Below are positions 24,658-32,815 of a stretch of 64,000 nt of DNA, piece after piece. The DNA lies in assembly GCA_964354345.1 (NCBI GenBank), contig CAYGZL010000170.1, positions 119,049 through 183,048 of the forward strand, read 5' to 3'. Origin of the DNA: CAYGZL01 sp964354345. GTDB taxonomy: Bacteria > Chloroflexota > Anaerolineae > Anaerolineales > UBA4823. The notes under the pieces were generated by a model. It had not been told where the DNA came from. It was given only the letters and a program-made list of their open reading frames with translations, and searched no databases. A program made the translations under genes and the position numbers. Numbering within the stretch: the first letter of the stretch is position 1; every line of letters begins with the position of its first letter.

Positions 24658-27600
24658 ATGCCAGATCAACCCAAGGCTAGTATTATTATCTTGACCTATA
24701 ACAACCTGGAACTCACCCAGGCTTGCCTCGAGAGTGTGTATTCCAGAACGGAATTTCCCTTCGAGGTGATTGTTGTAGACAATGCCTCCCAGGATGGGAT
24801 ACCGCAGGTCTTAAAAGAATTCGCCTCCAATCGGGCGAATTTTCGTTTTATTCTTAACCGTACTAATCAAGGATTCTCGCGGGCGAATAACCAGGGCGCG
24901 AGCCTGGCGACGGGAGAATACCTAATTTTTCTAAACAACGATACGGTTGTCACGTCTGGTTGGCTTCCGGCGCTTCTCAATCATCTGCAGGATCCCAAAG
25001 TAGGCATGGTCGGTCCGGTGACGAATACGGCTGCTAATGAAAGCCGCATCCCCGTGACTTACCAGACTTTGACTGCAATGCCTGACTTTGCGTTGTCCTA
25101 TACCCGGGCGCATCAGGGGCAGACTATTGAGATCGAGATGCTTGCTTTCTTTTGTGTAGCCCTGCGTCGCTCTGTATTTGAGGAAATAGGCCCTTTAGAT
25201 GAACAATTCGATGTTGGGATGTTTGAAGATGAAGATTATGCACTGCGTCTTAAGCAACGCGGGTACCGTTTACTCTGTGCGGAAGATGTCTTCATCCATC
25301 ATCAGGGGAGCGCCAGCTTCTCGAAACTGAGCTTACCCCGCTACTGGTATCTCTTTGATCAGAATCGAAAGAAATTCGAGCAAAAATGGGGCATCCGTTG
25401 GCGTCCCCAACTCTATCGCCGGGAGGATGTCCGAGAGCAGGTTAGTGAGTTGGTGGATCAGGCTTCCTGGCATGTTTCCCTGATCACCGAACTACAAGGT
25501 CAGCTTACCCAAATCCAGAATAAGAATCAGGAGCTGGAGCAGACTCTGCGGGATATCTATAGTAGCGAGGCCTGGAAGTTAGCGCTTTTCTTCCGAAGAT
25601 TACGCTTGTGGCTGGCGCCAAAGGGCAGCCGGCGAGAATGGATTTTAAAGAAATTAAAACAAACCCTTGGTAGTGCTGTGGGTTTTCTACTCAAACCGCT
25701 GAATTGGATTAGCCGGTTGTTTCATCGCCTCGGCGCCCGGCAAATGAGCTGGTATGCTTATGCTTTCGACCGGTACAAACGACAACGAAGCCAGATTTTC
25801 CCTCCTGGTCTGAGTGCTATCAGGTGCCCATCTCAGAAAGGTTTGGTTTCAATTGTCTTGCCAGTTTATAACGGCGCGGTTTACCTGTCTGAGGCCTTAG
25901 AGAGTATCCTGCGCCAGACATATCCTGACTTTGAGTTGATTATTGTTGACGATGGCTCTACCGACCAGACGCCGCAAATTATTGCCAGCTTTGTCGCCAG
26001 AGATAAACGCTTGCGTGTCATTCATCAGGAGAACCAGCGTCTGCCGGGCGCCTTAACCAATGGCTTTTCCCAGGCGCGGGGTGAATTTCTGACCTGGACG
26101 AGTGCCGATAACCGCCTGAAACCAGATTATCTGGAAAAAATGGTTGCCTGTCTCCGCGCTCATCCCACCTGGGACATGGTTTACGGCGACGAAGAGATCA
26201 TTGCGGAGGATGGTCAGCCACTTAGAGACTCACCCTGGTATTTACATTACCAGACCCCTCCGGGAAGTGAGCATATTCGTTTTCCCGCCAATCCTGCCGA
26301 ATTGAACACTTATCCGAATAACTATATCGGCGGAGCCTTCTTATATCGTGACCGGGCGAGCTTTCTGTTGAGAGCATATAGTCCCTGGCGTTTTGGGATG
26401 GAAGACTATGACTATTGGATGCGGATGAATACCTTTTTAACCATCCGCCACGCCGACGGTTCGTTTTATGAATACCGGTTCCATTCCAGTTCGTTGACCA
26501 GCCAGGATGAGGAATTGGGAATTACCCGGAAGCGGGCGCGCTTGATGAATATCGAAGATTTCCGACGGGATTTTTGTTTAACGCCAATGCTCTGGTGGGT
26601 TGAAACCGCGCCAGCGAGTCCAGGGGCGAAGGATCCGGTTGTTTTGGCCTTAAGTGACAAAATTCGGCAATGGATCCATAAGACGGGACAGATTTGTATA
26701 GATAGCAATCCGGGAGTTCCATCCGGAACGGCGATTCCGGATGATACCAAGGCGATGAACCTGCCTGATTACGGTTGTCCGTTGGTGTATTTGTGGGTGA
26801 CTGATCAACCTGGAGAAGGGATTGAACCGCCCCAGGATTGGGCAGTGGAGGGTTGGAGGGTACTGGTTACTACTTGCAAAGATGGTCTTTCCAGCCAGGT
26901 GAGTTCGAGCTGGGATGCCTGTATCACCATCGCTAATCTTGCCCAACCACCATCTACCCAATGGCCACGCCAGGGCTGGCTATCTATCCCAGATGTACAG
27001 ACATTATGCAAAGCCGTGGATATCCAAGCACGAGATGCTTATCTTTCCCGGTTGGAGAACCTGGCAGAATCTCCCTGTGGTTCTCGTTATAAAATTTCTG
27101 TAATTATTTGTACCTACCACCGCGGGGAGATGCTACGGAACTCGATTCGCAGTGTAGCGGAACAGTCTTTTCCAGCCGAAGATTATGAATTGATTGTTGT
27201 GAATAACGATCCGGCTGATCTTGAGGTTGACAAAATCGTTGAGCAGATCAGAAACTCCGATTTTTCCTCCCGACCGGATCGGATTAAGCTGGTGCATTGT
27301 CCCATGCGAGGTTTATCCTACGCTCGAAATGCGGGGATCACCGAAGCGAATGGGGAGGTGGTTTGTTTTATTGATGATGATGCCCTGGCTAAGCCGGATT
27401 GGATTAACCAGATGTGGCTGGCTTTTGAACAGAATCCCAACGCCGGGGTCATCGGCGGAGCGATTGAGTTGGTAAAACCACGCCCAAAGTGGGCTAAACC
27501 AGGTTGGGAAAAATATTGGAGTGGTTTTGAGCCGGGATACTCGCATACTACGATCGTTCAGAATTGGTGGGAATATCCATGGGGAGCAAATTGGGGTGCT

Positions 27601-28041
27601 CGTCGTAAAGCTTTATTCGAGATTGGCGGCTTCCGCACCCGGTATGGTCGGCGCGGCTCCGATTTTGGCGGGGGTGAAGAACTCATTGCGGCGGTTTGCA
27701 TTCAACGTTTGGGTTTTGAGATCCTCGTCAATCCCAACGCATTGGTTATACACGCGCCAGAAGCCAGCCGCTTCACCTTGAGCCATGTTTGGCGAACGAT
27801 CTGGGCGGGGAAACGCACCGAATATCGGTTACAAACCGACCTCTATCTTCCGATGGGTCTGGGAATGCGGAATATCTTCCGTAGTATGATCAGAAATTTG
27901 AGTAAATCAATCTTCAGCAGACTGGCGCCATATCAAAGGCTAGAACAGTTACTATTTTTTTTGACCGGGTTTGGTTCGATTGTATTTTATTGTAGTGACC
28001 GTTTGAAGCGTTTTTGTAAACCAATTACCCTGCGCGGCTGA
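24658..28041 (+). CDS. Giant three-domain family 2 glycosyltransferase
   Basis: A 1127-aa cytoplasmic enzyme with three GT2 catalytic domains in one chain. Domain 1 (about 5-255): ASIIILTYNN, VVDNASQDG, FLNNDT, EDEDYALRLKQRG. A coiled coil and the tail motif SSEAWKLALFFRRLRLWLAPKGSRRE follow (about 270-330). Domain 2 (about 393-640): VSIVLPVYNG, VDDGSTDQTP, TSADNR. Linker of unknown nature (about 640-805). Domain 3 (about 811-1060): ISVIICTYHR, CFIDDDALAKPDW, GGGEELIAAV. All three keep an acidic DXD-type metal site. Start at ATG 24658 rather than the TTG at 24634. It could add three different residues or build a repeat unit in one complex. Confidence 0.85.
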   Translation: MPDQPKASIIILTYNNLELTQACLESVYSRTEFPFEVIVVDNASQDGIPQVLKEFASNRANFRFILNRTNQGFSRANNQGASLATGEYLIFLNNDTVVTSGWLPALLNHLQDPKVGMVGPVTNTAANESRIPVTYQTLTAMPDFALSYTRAHQGQTIEIEMLAFFCVALRRSVFEEIGPLDEQFDVGMFEDEDYALRLKQRGYRLLCAEDVFIHHQGSASFSKLSLPRYWYLFDQNRKKFEQKWGIRWRPQLYRREDVREQVSELVDQASWHVSLITELQGQLTQIQNKNQELEQTLRDIYSSEAWKLALFFRRLRLWLAPKGSRREWILKKLKQTLGSAVGFLLKPLNWISRLFHRLGARQMSWYAYAFDRYKRQRSQIFPPGLSAIRCPSQKGLVSIVLPVYNGAVYLSEALESILRQTYPDFELIIVDDGSTDQTPQIIASFVARDKRLRVIHQENQRLPGALTNGFSQARGEFLTWTSADNRLKPDYLEKMVACLRAHPTWDMVYGDEEIIAEDGQPLRDSPWYLHYQTPPGSEHIRFPANPAELNTYPNNYIGGAFLYRDRASFLLRAYSPWRFGMEDYDYWMRMNTFLTIRHADGSFYEYRFHSSSLTSQDEELGITRKRARLMNIEDFRRDFCLTPMLWWVETAPASPGAKDPVVLALSDKIRQWIHKTGQICIDSNPGVPSGTAIPDDTKAMNLPDYGCPLVYLWVTDQPGEGIEPPQDWAVEGWRVLVTTCKDGLSSQVSSSWDACITIANLAQPPSTQWPRQGWLSIPDVQTLCKAVDIQARDAYLSRLENLAESPCGSRYKISVIICTYHRGEMLRNSIRSVAEQSFPAEDYELIVVNNDPADLEVDKIVEQIRNSDFSSRPDRIKLVHCPMRGLSYARNAGITEANGEVVCFIDDDALAKPDWINQMWLAFEQNPNAGVIGGAIELVKPRPKWAKPGWEKYWSGFEPGYSHTTIVQNWWEYPWGANWGARRKALFEIGGFRTRYGRRGSDFGGGEELIAAVCIQRLGFEILVNPNALVIHAPEASRFTLSHVWRTIWAGKRTEYRLQTDLYLPMGLGMRNIFRSMIRNLSKSIFSRLAPYQRLEQLLFFLTGFGSIVFYCSDRLKRFCKPITLRG
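26716..26740 (+). repeat. Nested palindromes GTTCC-ATCC-GGAAC / CCGGAA-N6-TTCCGG, in frame
   Basis: Lies in the unassigned linker between domains 2 and 3 of the giant glycosyltransferase (read as VPSGTAIPDD), again at a structurally loose place. Confidence 0.5.
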
Positions 28042-28136
28042 CAGAATCGTAAAACCTCATGTGAAATTCTGCACTAAAATTATGGCTGTTGTATATTTAG
28101 GTATTTTAGCAATAAAGCTTGATAAAGAATCTAAGC

Positions 28137-28796
28137 ATGGTGTTAGGTACAACGTGGTTGCGCAGACAATCCAATCCGCTGATCGAAATTGTCGTTTCGT
28201 TTTTGATCGTATGGTTGTGCGTGCTGGCTACGCTATTTCATCCTGTCCAGGCCAATCAATATTACGACCGAATTAGAAACCCTCTGGAAAAACGGTTATA
28301 CGGGTTTTATGAACCTGACGACTTCACATACAATGCAGGAAGTCGCCAATGGCTCGTAGGATGCCTACCTGCATACCCTGGGACGCGCGTATACGAATTG
28401 GACGGCGCTGGGGCAGTTCCGCCGGGCATTTATTGCACCTTTTCCTGAGATGAACGGTGATTGGTATACCTATGGACAGGACGCGCAGGATTTTAAAACC
28501 GCCTCTCGCCGCATCTTTGATATTTTCTAACAAGAGGGGACTTCAGCCGGATCTGCACGATGGGTATTTGTGCCGAATGGATACAACGATATTGACTTTG
28601 AACATTTTTACCCTGGCGACGATGGTGTGCGTGTTGTAGCCTATTTTTATATCCCAAGCGGAACACGATTGGCCATTCTATACTGCTCAAGGCTTATGTT
28701 TTGACAGCTATCGCTGGGCTGTCCGAAACCCGCGCTGCAGGTATACCACCCAGGTTGACCTGGCGCATATGGAATTTTCGGTTACCCCCTGAAGGA
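28137..28796 (+). pseudogene. Decayed gene for an exported or membrane-anchored protein (frameshifts and a premature stop)
   Basis: Protein-like sequence continues through three frames with breaks. Frame A from ATG 28137 gives a membrane anchor (EIVVSFLIVWLCVLATLF) then YDRIRNPLEKRLYGFYEPDDF. Near 28350 sense moves to the next frame, LHTLGRAYTNWTALGQFRRA, ending at an in-frame TAA (28528-28530). The same frame resumes with RWVFVPNGYNDIDFEHFYPG and VRVVAYFYIP. Near 28690 it shifts again to FDSYRWAVRNPRCRYTTQV and MEFSVTP before a stop at about 28794. Joined, it would be roughly 215 aa. Function unrecognised. Sequencing error could explain one break but hardly three. This fills the only gene-free gap of more than 300 bases in the glycan locus. 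Confidence 0.65.
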
Positions 28797-28858
28797 TGTT
28801 TCCTTTCAACAGTTCTATAGTCCTATGAAGCGGTATTCTTTACCGCAGGTGCATTACG

Positions 28859-30700
28859 ATGTTGGCGAGTAATCGGTTGGCTCCATTTCTCGCCAATTTT
28901 ATTTTTTTTACGGCAAGTATGCTGCTCATTTTCATCGGAGTTGCGCTATTCCTGGGAACCGGATTGTTTTTTGCGGGATATTCTCTCTCTGAGTGGGTCA
29001 TACCCGGCGCGGCGCTGATGAGCCTTGTTGCGACGCTATACTGTTCAGGAAAATTTCTACCACGCAATCGCCAGAACAGTAGTTTCGATTGGCGTTTGGT
29101 TGGCGCAGCAGTTCTATGTGCGTTACTCTTGTTCTCGTTTTGCCTTGTCATCGGTGGATCGTTGATGGATACCACGGTGGATGGTCAGGTTTATCATGCC
29201 TCCGGGATTATTCATCTGGCAGAGGGTTGGAACCCGGTCAGGGGTGAACCGCTTTCTACGGATATGAACAGGAATAATTTGTATGTCAATTCCTATCCCA
29301 AGGGAGCCTGGATTATAGCCGCTCTGGTGTATAAAGCGACAGGTCGGATTGAGATGGGGAAAGGTGTAAATCTATTATTATTAATTGTCAGTATTGGTTT
29401 TACTCTGGTGACCTTGATTTGGTTGGCATGTTGCAGAAAAATTTCGATCTCGTTTGGGAGCACCGCGCTGCTCAGCTGCCTGGCCGCCCTCAATCCGGTC
29501 GTTGTGACCCAGTTGTTCAGTTATTATATTGATGGTCAGGTAGCTTCGTTGCTGCTGATTTTTTGTGATTTGTGTATTCTTTGGTTTGTGCGACCTGGGC
29601 GACTTTCATCCCTGGCTTTAATTGTTACCATCCTGTTGATCGTCAATCTCAAATTTACGGGTACGATTTACATCCTCCTGGTTGGATTAGTCATGGTCGT
29701 GTACAGCCAGGTCCGCAAGCGTAACCGGTCTATCCTGGGCGTGTATCTGATCGCTTTCTGCCTGGGAGTGGGGTTTGTGGGATATAACCCTTATATTACT
29801 AACACAATAAAAACCGGTAATCCATTCTTCCCGATTTCAAATCCCCTGGGCGCTACAGACAAGGTCATTGAAATTAATTTACCAGAGAATTTTCGTAGTA
29901 TGAACAGTTTAGGGAAGCTGTTTCTTTCCATATTTTCGCAATCCCAACTTGGGCTGGAAGCGACTCAGTTAAAAATACCTCTGACCTTCAAGGGCTCTGA
30001 GCTAGCGATTTTTCAATGGCCAGATGTGAGGGTGGCCGGCTTTGGACCTCTCTTTAGCGGAATCCTCTTGTTCAGTTTTTTCTGGGTGGCATGGACCTGG
30101 TTTTCCAGAATCAGAAGGTATATGCGCTGGAAACCAATCGAAGTAGAGGATCGCATTCCTTATACGGGAATGATCGAATGGCTGAGGCATCCGAGTCTCG
30201 TTGCTTTATTGCTAGTTACGGTCCTGGTTAATCCGGAGGCCTGGTGGGCGCGACTGGCACCGCAGCTCTGGTTTTTCCCATTGATCGTTATTATCTGCCT
30301 GTGGCCCCCGCGAACACAAAAAATAGGTCAGGCTTTCGTATGGATCATGATTGGCGTCATTGTCCTTAACCTGGGCTTAATCTCTAGCGCCTATTTTCCT
30401 GGTCAGTTCGCTCATACTAAAGAGGTCGATGAAGTTCTACAGCCAGCCAGCCAGTTAAACCAAACTTATTGGGTAGATTTTTCAATTTATGAGATCAATC
30501 GGGTTCGTCTGGCTGAATTCGGGATAAAATATAAAGAGTTAAAGGTATTCCCTTGGTGCGCCGAAATCATTCAAGTTCCATATTCTGAGACTCGTCTGTG
30601 TTTACCGATTTATGAGGGAGGCTTTGCACAAGCTCTGGAAGAGACTGGATCCACTGATCACACGGATCAGCCAGCCGTTCAAATCGGCTCGGAACCGTAA
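28859..30700 (+). CDS. Polytopic membrane protein, probable GT-C glycosyltransferase
   Basis: A 613-aa protein with about twelve hydrophobic segments. Seen: after the third helix a loop DTTVDGQVYHASGIIHLAEGWNP followed by NSYPKGAWIIAALVYKATG, resembling the acidic first periplasmic loop and aromatic follow-up of GT-C enzymes, and a soluble C-terminal stretch from about 545. No stronger family signature is recognised. It sits downstream of a decayed gene and overlaps the next glycosyltransferase by 89 bases if that gene starts at 30612. Confidence 0.55.
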   Translation: MLASNRLAPFLANFIFFTASMLLIFIGVALFLGTGLFFAGYSLSEWVIPGAALMSLVATLYCSGKFLPRNRQNSSFDWRLVGAAVLCALLLFSFCLVIGGSLMDTTVDGQVYHASGIIHLAEGWNPVRGEPLSTDMNRNNLYVNSYPKGAWIIAALVYKATGRIEMGKGVNLLLLIVSIGFTLVTLIWLACCRKISISFGSTALLSCLAALNPVVVTQLFSYYIDGQVASLLLIFCDLCILWFVRPGRLSSLALIVTILLIVNLKFTGTIYILLVGLVMVVYSQVRKRNRSILGVYLIAFCLGVGFVGYNPYITNTIKTGNPFFPISNPLGATDKVIEINLPENFRSMNSLGKLFLSIFSQSQLGLEATQLKIPLTFKGSELAIFQWPDVRVAGFGPLFSGILLFSFFWVAWTWFSRIRRYMRWKPIEVEDRIPYTGMIEWLRHPSLVALLLVTVLVNPEAWWARLAPQLWFFPLIVIICLWPPRTQKIGQAFVWIMIGVIVLNLGLISSAYFPGQFAHTKEVDEVLQPASQLNQTYWVDFSIYEINRVRLAEFGIKYKELKVFPWCAEIIQVPYSETRLCLPIYEGGFAQALEETGSTDHTDQPAVQIGSEP

Positions 30701-31982
30701 TTTCGTTATTAAGCCGTTCCAGGAAGAATTGGCCGTGATTCTGCGGCAGCATCCTGATGCCCGTCAAATCCTGGTTTTTCCTCCTAGCCTGGATTGGCAT
30801 ATGCAATTATTTCAACGCCCTCAGCAGTTAGCCCTGGCGTTTGCACGTTTGGGTGCGTTGGTGTTTTATCTGCAGCCCACTGCAAGTTACAACCGGAGTT
30901 GGCGCGCTTCACCAGGACGTGAATCACCTATCAGGGGTCAACAATCAACAGTCGGTAATCAACAAAAAATAGATCTCGGTACGGCCAGATTTGAGCGAGT
31001 CACTGACCATCGCGGAACCGTAGTTCCACTGTATTTGTGCCATGTGCCCCTGGAAACCTTTGGGATTGTGGCAGAAGTTTGCCAGCGTGATCCGATTCTT
31101 TATGTATTAACCTGGAACCGTAAATATATCCGATCCTTGGCACACAAGGTCGCTGAAGAATACCGGAGTTTCGATCAGCGCCGTTCTTCTATGCAGGCCC
31201 CGTTTATTTATGATTTCGTTGACGAGATCGAGACATTTTATGGCAATCCTGCTCGCATGGCTCGCGATCACGAGCGTATGGTGAGGAGTGCGACTCTAGT
31301 TGTAACCACTGCTGAGCGGTTGTACAAACAAGTGTTACCGCTCCGTCCGGACGCGCTACTGTGTCCCAATGGCGTGGATATTGAGCTCTTCCAAAGTACC
31401 GATACGCGGACCATGGAACTGCAACAAGAATACCCACCAGCTGACCTGGCTCCTATTCTGGCGAAAGGCAAACCCATCGTGGGGTATTATGGTGCCCTGG
31501 CACGCTGGTTTAATTATGATCTACTGAAAAGGTTGGCCTGCCGGAGGGCTGATCTGTCCTTTGTACTGATTGGTCCTGATTATGATCGCACTCTTTTACC
31601 CAGCAAACTTCTTCAGATCGAGAATGTATATTGGTTGGGTTTAAAACCTTACATCCAAATGCCAATCTATTTACGCTATTTCGATGTAGCCATCATCCCA
31701 TTTAAATTAAATGAAATTACTCACTCTACCTCACCCTTAAAGCTATTTGAATATCAGGCAGGCGGTAAACCGGTCGTGATAACTGCAATGCAAGAAAGCA
31801 TGCGTTACCAGGGGATATTGGTTGCTATGAATCTAGAGGAATTTTCGCTAAAAATCGACCTGGGGCTCCAATTGCGCTTTGATCCTCATTATCCCAAGCA
31901 AATCGAAGAAATCGCGCGACAAAATACATGGAATGTGCGCGCCTCTCAGATCTTAGATGCTTTGGATGCGAAAAGCCGATGA
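30612..31982 (+). CDS. GT1/GT4-like glycosyltransferase
   Basis: GT-B transferase, up to 456 aa. Seen: QILVFPPSLDWHMQLFQRPQQLALAFARLGALVFYL (Rossmann start), FIYDFVDEIETFYGN, CPNGVDIELF, PIVGYYGALARWFNYDLL in the second domain, and IIPFKLNEITHSTSPLKLFEYQAGGKPVV, the donor-binding region with the Glu of the E-x7-E-like site. The start is uncertain: ATG 30612 overlaps the preceding gene by 89 bases, whereas TTG 30729 has AGGAAG just upstream and would remove the overlap. Its stop overlaps the ABC permease start by ATGA. Confidence 0.8.
   Translation: MREALHKLWKRLDPLITRISQPFKSARNRNFVIKPFQEELAVILRQHPDARQILVFPPSLDWHMQLFQRPQQLALAFARLGALVFYLQPTASYNRSWRASPGRESPIRGQQSTVGNQQKIDLGTARFERVTDHRGTVVPLYLCHVPLETFGIVAEVCQRDPILYVLTWNRKYIRSLAHKVAEEYRSFDQRRSSMQAPFIYDFVDEIETFYGNPARMARDHERMVRSATLVVTTAERLYKQVLPLRPDALLCPNGVDIELFQSTDTRTMELQQEYPPADLAPILAKGKPIVGYYGALARWFNYDLLKRLACRRADLSFVLIGPDYDRTLLPSKLLQIENVYWLGLKPYIQMPIYLRYFDVAIIPFKLNEITHSTSPLKLFEYQAGGKPVVITAMQESMRYQGILVAMNLEEFSLKIDLGLQLRFDPHYPKQIEEIARQNTWNVRASQILDALDAKSR
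30935..30969 (+). repeat. GTCAACAATCAACAGTCGG-type repeat, in frame
   Basis: Three near-copies of TCAACA/ATCAAC read as RGQQSTVGNQQKI within a hydrophilic loop of the glycosyltransferase. Confidence 0.5.
31014..31027 (+). repeat. Perfect palindrome GGAAC-CGTA-GTTCC, in frame
   Basis: Lies 45 bases after a low-complexity repeat in the same gene, so members of both repeat families occur close together. Confidence 0.55.
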
Positions 31983-32815
31983 AATCCGAACAAAATTACA
32001 GTTCTGCATTCTATGACTCCGCGCAGCGGTTACCACCTTTGATCGAGGAAATCCTGGCCTTGATCAAATATCGGGAATTGATTGTCCAGTTCATAACGCG
32101 TGCCATCAAAACGCGTTATAAACGGTCCTGGTTGGGCGTGTTATGGACCATGCTTAACCCATTATTGACCATGATTGTATTGACCCTGGTTTTTTCCAGG
32201 TTGTTTCGATTTTCCATCGAGCATTATCCAGTATATGTCTTGAGTGGTTTAACGGCCTGGGTTTTCTTTTCCAGTTCGACCAGTGCAGCGATGGGAGAGA
32301 TGTTGTGGAGTGGCAGTCTCCTCAGTAGAATTTATGTGCCGAAATCGGTTTTTGCAGTTTCGGCGGTTGGTACAGGATTGTTCAACCTTTTGATTGCACT
32401 GGTTCCATTGCTGGTTATTGCTTTGGCAACAGGAGTGGCTGTTCGTCCAGCGTTGTTGGTCTGGCCGCTGGCGATTGGATTATTAGGTTGTTTTGCCTTG
32501 GGGGTTGGATTGCTTTTAGCGACAGCGGCGGTGTACTTTGCGGATATGCTGCCGGTTTATGAGGTCATCTTGACCATCTGGTTATACGCCACGCCAATTA
32601 TTTATTCGTTGGATATCATCCCAACCCAGCAGGCCTGGATTATAAAGTTGAATCCCCTTTATTACCTGGTTACCTTGTTTCGGACGCCATTGATGCAGGG
32701 AGAAATTCCGGAACTGCGCGTGTGGGTGATTGCCGGGGTCAGTGCACTCGTGGCCATTATTCTCGGGGGATGGATTTTCACCTCACGTTCCCATGAGTAT
32801 GCCTATCGTGTCTGA
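31979..32815 (+). CDS. Polysaccharide ABC transporter permease (Wzm/TagG type)
   Basis: ABC-2 type permease, 278 aa, six predicted membrane helices. Seen: an amphipathic N-terminal helix, LIVQFITRAIKTRYKRSWLGVLWTMLNPLLTM (the classical entry segment of polysaccharide/teichoate exporters), YVPKSVFAVSAVG, and YATPIIYSLDIIP with LNPLYYLVTLFR near the C-terminus. ATG 31979 overlaps the preceding stop as ATGA. It pairs with the ATPase that follows to move a lipid-linked glycan across the membrane. Confidence 0.9.
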   Translation: MKSEQNYSSAFYDSAQRLPPLIEEILALIKYRELIVQFITRAIKTRYKRSWLGVLWTMLNPLLTMIVLTLVFSRLFRFSIEHYPVYVLSGLTAWVFFSSSTSAAMGEMLWSGSLLSRIYVPKSVFAVSAVGTGLFNLLIALVPLLVIALATGVAVRPALLVWPLAIGLLGCFALGVGLLLATAAVYFADMLPVYEVILTIWLYATPIIYSLDIIPTQQAWIIKLNPLYYLVTLFRTPLMQGEIPELRVWVIAGVSALVAIILGGWIFTSRSHEYAYRV

